Assembly: GCA_046484845.1 (NCBI GenBank)
Contig: JAWOIB010000139.1
Span: 1-19,161 of the forward strand
Length of the DNA: 19,161 bases
Direction of reading: 5' to 3'
Source: DSBX01 sp046484845
GTDB taxonomy: Bacteria; Hydrothermota; Tepidihabitantia; Tepidihabitantales; Tepidihabitantaceae
The notes under the pieces were generated by a model. It had not been told where the DNA came from. It was given only the letters and a program-made list of their open reading frames with translations, and ran no database searches. The position numbers and the translations under genes are program-made. Of this stretch, positions 13,921-19,161 are shown one piece after another; the stretch's first letter is position 1; each line of letters begins with the position of its first letter.

Positions 13921-16035
13921 TCAGTTCAGCACCAGCAACCGCCGTGCCGCGGTCCGCACACCATCGCCCGCCCGCAGGAAATACACGCCCGCCGGCAACC
14001 GCCGGCCGTCCGCGTCGCGCGGCTCGAACTCCAGCTCCTGCTCGCTCCCGGTCAGATCGAGCCGGCGCGCCAGCCGGCAGCGGCCCGCCCGGTCGTAGAG
14101 CGCGAGTTCGAGCGCGCCCGACCCGCCCGGCGCGACCGCCAGCCGCACCCGGCCCCGGGACACCGTCGCGCCGCGGACCTCGATGCCGTCCTGCGGCGCG
14201 GACCCGACCCGGCCCGCGCCCAGCTCGGCCAGCTCGCTCCCGGCCAGCAGTTCGGCCCAGTACCGGCCGTCTGGTCCGACTGTACCCGAGTCCGGCTCCG
14301 CCGAGGTCTCGAACAGCCGGTCGGTCGTCCAGCTCCGGTACAGCAGCCGGTGCTCGCCCGGCAAGCGCGGCCGCAGCTCCGCCCAGAAAGTCACCGTCTC
14401 CCCCGGCCGCAGCCGGTTGGCCCACTCATACCCGCCCTGCCAGGTCAGTACCTGGTACCCGGGCAGCCGCATCCTGCGCGCGACCCCGACCCCGCCGCCC
14501 TGCCGCTGTGCCGCCCGGACCCGCCAGGCCGCGGTGTCGAGCGCAAGCGCCAGCCCGTACTCATACGGGCTGTAGCCGTCGCGGTTCTCGACCTTCAGCT
14601 CCAGCCGGACGTAACCGTCGTCCTGCTCCAGCTCGCCGGACCGCTGGCCGGTCACGTGCCGGGCGGTCGCCTGCTGTCGGAGCCGGGTCGGGCCCAGCTC
14701 ATAGCCCCGGCTGTTGATATATATCGGGTTGGTCAACACCGCGAACCGGAAGTTGGTGCGCTGGAGCTGGGCACGCACGAACCCGGAATCCTGTGCGCAG
14801 AGCAGTGAACTCCATTCCAGCTCGAAATCGCCGGGCGCGTCGAACCGGCGCCGGAGCAGTTCGCCGCTCCGGCCGAACACCACCAGGTGCTCGCCCGCGA
14901 GCACGCTCTCCGCCTCGACCCGGAAACGCACCGGCCGCGCACCGCCCCTGAGGACAATGTTGTCGCCCATCGCCAGGTCCCAGCGGCCGTCGCCGCTGGT
15001 ATCGGCATACAGGTAGAGCCGGCTGCCGTCCGGCCGGTCGCAGGCCATCACCCGTCCGAACTTGAATGCGCGCAGCAGCGTGTCCGGGTGGTTGGCCGAG
15101 GCCCGCACCCGCGCGCAGGGTTTGAGCGGCCGCTCGTGCGGGTTGTCGCCGTGGAAATCCGAACTGCCCACCCCGGCAATCGTGTGCCCGGCCGCGAGCA
15201 GGCTGTGCCACCAGGCAACCGCCAGCTCCTCGTTCTCGGTGAAACCGGTCCGGCCGTTCATCAGCTCGATGCCGTCAATCCCCGGGTCGAGCACCGGGTA
15301 CCGCCACCAGCGGTGGTCCGGCGCGCACGGGTGGTTGATATGCACCAGGCTGCCGCGGAACTTCGCCTCGTCAATCATCTCCGCCACCGCGCCCTGCGTC
15401 GGCACCGCCGCCCGGCCCCGGATGCCCATCAGGTTGGCATGGCCGGAATCGGTCGTCCACTCGGTACCGCGCATCGGCTCGCACCGCCCGAACCGGCGGA
15501 ACGCGGTGTCCGAGCACTGCTCGAGCGTGTTGTGGTCGGTGATGCCGAGAAACCGCGCCCCATCCCGCTCCGCCCATTCCAGCAGGTCGCGGACACCCAG
15601 CGCGCCGTCGGAATACAGCGTGTGGGTGTGCGACGAACCCAGGTACCACGACTTCGGGCTGGCCCAGTACCGGACGGAGAAGCTGTCCGCCTCCGTGGTT
15701 GCGACCAGCTTCAGCCGGTTACCCGCCGGCCTCAGCAGACCGACCCAGTCCGACAGGTCGAGCGCCCGGAGCAGAGTACGCGGGGAGTTCCCGGGCTTAA
15801 TGGTGGCGAGCAGCGAATCGTTCAGGAACACCCGGAACCCCTGCACCCCGGCCACCGCCAGGTACAGCCCGGCCGGCCGGGCGGAGAAGAGCGCAAACTG
15901 GTGGGACCAGGTGTCGCCGAGGAAGCAGGCCGGTCCGTCGTAGATGACCTCGTCATCGGCCATCGGCACCAGCGCGGACGCGGACCCGGCCGCCGCGACC
16001 AGCAGCAGGATAACCGGCAGTAACCTCGTACGCAT
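13921..16035 (-). CDS. Exported PHP-domain metallohydrolase (CehA/McbA-like) with FlgD-like C-terminal domain
   Basis: This 704-residue protein has a signal peptide (1-21), a beta-rich N-terminal domain (about 25-128) and a PHP domain (about 130-345). Metal-ligand motifs are in the usual order: H136-Thr-H138 followed by YSDG, D167-H168-N, E192, H232 and H235 (VHINHP), and D293-Phe-H295 (SSDFHG). The rest is beta-sandwich, ending in a FlgD-like sorting or Ig domain (about 620-704, GVYFLRAG). PHP proteins of this group hydrolyse phosphoesters or carbamate-type esters; the substrate here cannot be told. ATG 16035 follows from the signal peptide. A TTG frame start 45 nt upstream lies inside the predicted -35 box and is rejected. 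No good SD is seen. The gene may share a transcript with the SNase/M23 genes, 43 bp downstream. Confidence 0.85.
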   Translation of the reverse strand: MRTRLLPVILLLVAAAGSASALVPMADDEVIYDGPACFLGDTWSHQFALFSARPAGLYLAVAGVQGFRVFLNDSLLATIKPGNSPRTLLRALDLSDWVGLLRPAGNRLKLVATTEADSFSVRYWASPKSWYLGSSHTHTLYSDGALGVRDLLEWAERDGARFLGITDHNTLEQCSDTAFRRFGRCEPMRGTEWTTDSGHANLMGIRGRAAVPTQGAVAEMIDEAKFRGSLVHINHPCAPDHRWWRYPVLDPGIDGIELMNGRTGFTENEELAVAWWHSLLAAGHTIAGVGSSDFHGDNPHERPLKPCARVRASANHPDTLLRAFKFGRVMACDRPDGSRLYLYADTSGDGRWDLAMGDNIVLRGGARPVRFRVEAESVLAGEHLVVFGRSGELLRRRFDAPGDFELEWSSLLCAQDSGFVRAQLQRTNFRFAVLTNPIYINSRGYELGPTRLRQQATARHVTGQRSGELEQDDGYVRLELKVENRDGYSPYEYGLALALDTAAWRVRAAQRQGGGVGVARRMRLPGYQVLTWQGGYEWANRLRPGETVTFWAELRPRLPGEHRLLYRSWTTDRLFETSAEPDSGTVGPDGRYWAELLAGSELAELGAGRVGSAPQDGIEVRGATVSRGRVRLAVAPGGSGALELALYDRAGRCRLARRLDLTGSEQELEFEPRDADGRRLPAGVYFLRAGDGVRTAARRLLVLN

Positions 16036-16051
16036 CACCGTGTGGAAATCA

Positions 16052-16080
16052 AGGCTAAGAAAACGCCGCTCCGATGTCAA
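16052..16080 (-). promoter_or_regulatory. Promoter of the PHP-protein gene
   Basis: On the minus strand a perfect TTGACA (16080-16075), a 17-nt spacer and a weak TAGCCT (16057-16052) precede ATG 16035 by 16 nt. The leader would be only about 10 nt long, in line with the lack of a proper SD. The -35 box lies in the loop of the terminator hairpin of the upstream M28 gene. Confidence 0.5.
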
Positions 16081-16087
16081 GCGGCGT
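16056..16087 (-). terminator. Intrinsic terminator downstream of the M28 peptidase gene
   Basis: On the minus strand AGCGGCGT and its complement ACGCCGCT (16087-16080 and 16070-16063) form an 8-bp stem with a 9-nt loop, followed directly by a T-rich run (TTTTCTTA). This is a standard rho-independent layout, placed about 50 bp after the M28 stop codon and following a second, larger hairpin. Confidence 0.7.
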
Positions 16088-16100
16088 CTTGCCCAAACGA

Positions 16101-16132
16101 CCGGGGGCCGCCGGCTGCCCGGCGGCCCCCGG
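16101..16132 (-). terminator. Large GC hairpin just after the M28 stop codon
   Basis: A perfect 14-bp stem (16101-16114 with 16119-16132) encloses a 4-nt loop and starts 5 nt after the TAG stop of the M28 gene. It is followed on the minus strand by TCGTTTGGG, which is a poor U-tract. It may therefore pause polymerase or protect the mRNA 3' end, acting with the U-tract terminator 14 bp further on. Confidence 0.65.
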
Positions 16133-16137
16133 TGAAA

Positions 16138-17784
16138 CTACTGACGGCCCGTCCCGGTCAGGATTGCGCGCAGGCTGGTCGTGCGCCGGCCGTCGGTCAA
16201 CCGGAACAGGTAGCTGCCCGCCGCGGCCTGGCGGCCGGCTTCATCCCGGCCGTCCCATTCCGCCTCGGCCCGGCCCGCGATGTCCAGGCTCCGCACCAGC
16301 CGGCCGGTCGCGTTGTAAACCCGGAGCCGACTACCCGGCCGCGCCGGGGCGGTCAGCCGCACCCGGAACCCGTCCACGCCCACGCTCGGCCGGACCTCGA
16401 CCAGCCCGGCCGCCCGGGACGGAACCGATCCCTCCGCCAGCCCGGTCAGCGGCGAGGCGCCGGCCAGCCGGGCCAGCGACGCCACCGCGGCCCGGATCGT
16501 GTTCGTCGCCAGCGGCAGGTTATTCGTCCCGCAGTTGGCGTAGTACAGCGGCCCGATGGTATCGCCGATGGTGTGATACTTGGGGGTGAAATCCCGCTCG
16601 ATGGCCATCATCGCGTGAAAACCCTGCTTCAGGAAGGAGGCGTGGTCGGAATTCGCGTCCAGCGTGGAACGGATGATGCGCCGTATCTTCAGGGCCGTGA
16701 AAGTGTCCGCGTGGGCGATGTAGAAATCGGCCAGCCAGGTCGCATTTGGGTTCGAGCTCTGCCCGTACACGTTCAGCGAATCCCGGTTCTCCCGGCCGTA
16801 GGAAATCATGTCGAAGTTCAGCATCGCCATGATCGAGTCCCCGCGGTTGCGGCAGTACTTCGCGAAGCTGTCCGAGCCGTACAGCCCCTGCTCCTCGCCC
16901 GAGAAGGCCATGAAATAGACCGTGTTCTCGAACTCCATGTCCTGGTACACCCGGGCCGCTTCCAGCACCGCGGCCGTTCCCGAGGCGTTGTCGTCCGCGC
17001 CCGGCGCGGTCAGCTGGGGCTGGGTGTAAGTGATCGCATCGGCGTGGCCGCCGATGCTGTAGATGCGTTGCGGGTTGAGCTTGCCGTACCGGATGCCGAT
17101 GGCGTTCGGGGCATACCCGGGCCGGAACGGGAACTCAAACACCGTGTCGCAGCCGTACGCCTCGAGCCGCTGGGCCACCCACTGTATCGCCGCCCGGCAG
17201 GAATCGGTCGTCGAAAGCCGGGTCCGGAAATCCTGTAGCCGCTGGATGAACGATTCGACCGTGTCCTGCGAAACCGCGTTGACCAGGTCCCAGAGCAGGC
17301 TGTCGTTCACCGACGGCACCGGCGGGATTCCCGCTTCCTTCCAGGAGATGTGGACCGGCTGCAGGTCGATCCGCGCCAGCTCCACCGGCAACCCGGCCAG
17401 CCGCTCCGCCCGGGCCTCGTCGGTCAGCAGCACCGCCGCCTCGACCGATTCCTCGCCCTCGTCGCGGTACGCCCGGTGCAGGACCGTGCCGAACTCATCG
17501 AGCGCCGGCAGCGGCCCGCGCAGGGTCACCACGTACATATAATGCTTGCCCGCCGGGTTCGCGTCCAGCCGCCGGACGCCGAGCGTCGGGGCCAGACCGG
17601 CCAGCGCCGCCTCGTCCGCGGTGACCAGACAGCCCCGCTCCAGCTCGAACACCACCGTCGCGTCGGTCGCCGCGACCGTGAACACGCTCTCACCCGGACC
17701 GTACTCGACGTACGCCAGCCAATCCGGGCCGGCCGCGTAAGCGGCCACTGCCAGCGCCGCACAGAACAACGCGATTCTCTTCAT
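16138..17784 (-). CDS. Exported M28-family zinc metallopeptidase with FlgD-like C-terminal sorting domain
   Basis: This 548-residue protein has a signal peptide (1-18), an N-terminal region of about 150 residues of unknown fold (perhaps a propeptide), an M28 aminopeptidase-type domain (about 175-442) and a C-terminal FlgD-like/Por-type domain (about 460-548, with WDGRDEAG and GSYLFRL). The di-zinc site is complete: H247 (GGHAD), D265 (GADDNASG), catalytic E297 and ligand E298 (SGEEQGLYGS), D325 (NFDMISYG) and H404 (KYHTIGD). Expected activity is release of N-terminal amino acids from peptides outside the cell or at its surface. ATG 17784 has AGGAG 8 nt upstream. The gene has its own promoter (17842-17870) and terminator and so stands as a single transcription unit. 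Confidence 0.92.
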   Translation of the reverse strand: MKRIALFCAALAVAAYAAGPDWLAYVEYGPGESVFTVAATDATVVFELERGCLVTADEAALAGLAPTLGVRRLDANPAGKHYMYVVTLRGPLPALDEFGTVLHRAYRDEGEESVEAAVLLTDEARAERLAGLPVELARIDLQPVHISWKEAGIPPVPSVNDSLLWDLVNAVSQDTVESFIQRLQDFRTRLSTTDSCRAAIQWVAQRLEAYGCDTVFEFPFRPGYAPNAIGIRYGKLNPQRIYSIGGHADAITYTQPQLTAPGADDNASGTAAVLEAARVYQDMEFENTVYFMAFSGEEQGLYGSDSFAKYCRNRGDSIMAMLNFDMISYGRENRDSLNVYGQSSNPNATWLADFYIAHADTFTALKIRRIIRSTLDANSDHASFLKQGFHAMMAIERDFTPKYHTIGDTIGPLYYANCGTNNLPLATNTIRAAVASLARLAGASPLTGLAEGSVPSRAAGLVEVRPSVGVDGFRVRLTAPARPGSRLRVYNATGRLVRSLDIAGRAEAEWDGRDEAGRQAAAGSYLFRLTDGRRTTSLRAILTGTGRQ

Positions 17785-17841
17785 CTGATGCGCTCCTGTT
17801 GGTTTGTCGAACCCCGGCCGCGAATCATCACGCCACATAAG

Positions 17842-17870
17842 ATTGTAAGTCCCCCCGGTCGCCCCGTCAA
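17842..17870 (-). promoter_or_regulatory. Sigma70-like promoter of the M28 peptidase gene
   Basis: On the minus strand TTGACG (17870-17865), a 17-nt spacer and TACAAT (17847-17842) match the consensus at five of six positions in each box with ideal spacing. The leader would be about 50 nt, ending in an AGGAG SD before ATG 17784. Confidence 0.75.
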
Positions 17871-17882
17871 ACCGCCGGCCGC

Positions 17883-18725
17883 TCAGGCGAGCAGGAACAG
17901 GCTCACCGCCATCACCGCCATCCCGGACACTATGCCCAGCACGCTCAGGTGCTCCCGGCCGTAGGCGTAGGAGCCCGGTATCAGCTCGTCGAACGAGATG
18001 AACACCATCAGCCCGGCCACCACCGCCAGCACGTAGGAAAGCAGGGTCTCGGTCAGGAACGGCAGCAGCACCAGCGCCGCCAGCCCGGCCCCGACCAGCT
18101 CCGCCGCCCCGGACGCGGCCGACCACAAGAACGCCTTGCGCCGCGATCCGGTCGCGCAGAACACCGGCGCCGCCACCGCGATGCCCTCCGGGACATTGTG
18201 CAGCGCGATCGCTGCCGCGATCGCCAGCCCCAGCCCCGGGTCCTTGATCGCCGCCGCAAAGGTCGCCATCCCCTCGGGCAGGTTGTGCAGCCCGATGCCG
18301 ATGGCAATCAGCACGCCCGTGCGCATCAGCCGTTCGGGCGGAACAACCTCGCCGGACCCGCCCCGGTACCGGCGGCCGTGACCCCGCCCGCCCGCGCCGG
18401 CCGGGACCACCGGGTCCGCGCAATGGTCCACCCCGCTGACATGCTCGCTGATGAACATGTGCGGCACCAGCAGGTCCACCACGAACATCAAGAGGATACC
18501 GCCGAAGAACGCCAGCACCGCGGGCGCGAACCCCAGGAAACTCACCGACTCCCGCAGCAGTTCCGCGAAACTTACGAACATCATCACCCCGGCCGCAAAC
18601 CCGAGCATGTACGCCATCACCTTCGGCCCGGGCCGGCGGAACATCATCGCGATGAAACTGCCAACCGTGGTCGCCGCCGCGGCGCCGGCGGAAATCGCCA
18701 GCGCGAGCAGGATGTCACCGTGCAT
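17883..18725 (-). CDS. ZIP-family divalent metal transporter
   Basis: This 280-residue inner-membrane protein resembles ZupT and the GufA-like ZIP transporters, which bring Zn, Fe or Mn into the cytoplasm. About eight membrane helices can be seen (near 5-27, 37-57, 66-88, 136-158, 164-190, 200-222, 228-248 and 260-280). The two metal-site signatures are intact: HNLPEG (147-152) and HNVPEG (176-181). A soluble loop (about 89-132) carries several His, Asp and Glu residues plus a Gly/Arg-rich piece and may serve in metal sensing or delivery. ATG 18725 has AGGAAGGA a few bases upstream. It overlaps the end of the regulator gene by 11 bp, so the two are translationally coupled and the transporter is probably controlled by that regulator. 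Confidence 0.9.
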   Translation of the reverse strand: MHGDILLALAISAGAAAATTVGSFIAMMFRRPGPKVMAYMLGFAAGVMMFVSFAELLRESVSFLGFAPAVLAFFGGILLMFVVDLLVPHMFISEHVSGVDHCADPVVPAGAGGRGHGRRYRGGSGEVVPPERLMRTGVLIAIGIGLHNLPEGMATFAAAIKDPGLGLAIAAAIALHNVPEGIAVAAPVFCATGSRRKAFLWSAASGAAELVGAGLAALVLLPFLTETLLSYVLAVVAGLMVFISFDELIPGSYAYGREHLSVLGIVSGMAVMAVSLFLLA

Positions 18726-19161
18726 TGTCGTCCTTCCTCGTCCGCGGCCCGGGCGGTTTCCGCCCGGCCGAACGCCGCCTCTCCCCGTCCTTCTCCCCGC
18801 CGGCCACGGCCAGCCGCCGCCTCAGCCTCGCCCTGGCCCGACCCCGGAACGCGCCGACCAGCAGTTCCAGCCGCTCAACCGTCTCCGGGCTGAGTACGTG
18901 CTCGACCGCGCAGGCGTCGGCCGCGGCGGTCGCCGGGCCGACCCCGAGCAACTCGCGCAGAAACTCCTCCAGCACCACGTGCCGCCGGTACACCCGCTTC
19001 GCCGCCGCCAACCCGTCCCCGGTAAGCTCCCCCCCGCCGTACCGCTCATGAGCCACCAGCCCGCGCCGCTCCAGCTCCGCCAGCCCGGCCACCACCGACG
19101 GCTTGCTCACCCCCATCCGCCGGGCCAGCGCGGTCACCCGCACCTTCCGGCCGGACCGGGA
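18715..19161 (-). CDS. DtxR/MntR-family metal-dependent transcriptional regulator (partial, N-terminus beyond window)
   Basis: The frame runs out through the right edge, so the first residues (expected helix 1 of the winged helix) are missing. What remains is the recognition helix region (VRVTALARRMGVSKPSV), the wing (LVAHERYGGGELT) and the dimerisation domain with metal ligands. These are the YRRH-x-x-x-E motif (H79 and E83 of DtxR) and D-A-C-A-V-E-H (C102, E105 and H106 of DtxR). The Cys points to a DtxR/IdeR-like iron site; MntR has Glu there. No SH3/FeoA domain follows, only a basic tail of about 35 residues. With metal bound such proteins repress uptake genes, so the overlapping ZIP gene is the likely target. 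A GTG at 19143 could be mistaken for the start but would remove half of the DNA-binding helix region. Confidence 0.88.
   Translation of the reverse strand, partial: SRSGRKVRVTALARRMGVSKPSVVAGLAELERRGLVAHERYGGGELTGDGLAAAKRVYRRHVVLEEFLRELLGVGPATAAADACAVEHVLSPETVERLELLVGAFRGRARARLRRRLAVAGGEKDGERRRSAGRKPPGPRTRKDDNAR

Noticed and set aside
17785..18423. Upstream extension of the M28 frame by 213 codons
   Set aside because: It overlaps the ZIP gene and passes through the M28 promoter and SD. ATG 17784 begins a normal signal peptide.
13218..18893. Further long plus-strand frames (13218-14717, 14887-16023, 16042-17238, 17949-18893)
   Set aside because: All are antisense to genes with intact catalytic motifs. 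Their products are Pro/Arg/Ala-rich with no signal peptide or motif.
1..19161. Search for CRISPR arrays, tRNA/rRNA genes, insertion sequences, toxin-antitoxin or phage-defence modules
   Set aside because: No regularly spaced identical repeats with spacers, tRNA-like cloverleafs, rRNA motifs, transposase or integrase motifs were seen. The SNase/M23 genes are exported and so do not look like an intracellular defence system.

Overview
The window is one contiguous piece of a very GC-rich bacterial chromosome, densely coded and mostly on the minus strand. The cell is probably diderm (Gram-negative-type envelope). This rests on a TonB-dependent outer-membrane receptor, a lipoprotein, membrane-anchored murein peptidases, and four exported proteins ending in FlgD-like / Por-type (T9SS-like) sorting domains. 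Gene content (SBBP and Kelch propellers with CARDB domains, exported M28 peptidase, exported CehA/McbA-type PHP protein, carboxypeptidase-regulatory domain on the TonB receptor) resembles the FCB group or neighbouring candidate phyla such as WOR-3. That placement is inference only. No RNA gene other than a riboswitch, no mobile element and no CRISPR array is visible.

Layout. 3-266 (+): the tail of an unrecognised gene entering from the left, convergent with and overlapping the next gene by 11 bp. 7014-256 (-): a three-gene operon of surface propeller proteins, namely an SBBP/CARDB/Kelch protein, an SBBP/CARDB protein and a PQQ-type propeller lipoprotein. 7015-7530: a divergent control region with two sigma70-like promoters back to back, a 10-bp dyad between their -35 boxes, a long structured leader on the minus side and a full cobalamin riboswitch on the plus side. 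7531-9702 (+): the riboswitch-controlled BtuB-like receptor, presumably for B12 uptake. 16035-9729 (-): an exported PHP metallohydrolase followed by a tandemly duplicated cassette, SNase-OB / M23 / SNase-OB / M23. 17784-16138 (-): an exported M28 metallopeptidase with its own promoter and terminator. 19161-17883 (-): a DtxR-family metalloregulator, cut by the window edge, overlapping a ZIP metal transporter.

The strongest unusual signal is the duplicated nuclease-peptidase cassette at 9729-13913. In both copies the SNase gene is preceded by TTGAAC-N16/17-TAGAAT placed exactly 7 nt before the start codon, with no Shine-Dalgarno. This predicts leaderless mRNAs inside an otherwise SD-using cluster. 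One SNase copy keeps the catalytic residues and the other has lost most of them, while both M23 partners keep their zinc sites. Other points of interest are a Kelch variant with a KGxxTxEFW signature, a promoter whose -35 box lies in the loop of the upstream gene's terminator, and a DtxR-like regulator with an iron-type Cys-x-x-Glu-His site beside a ZIP transporter.
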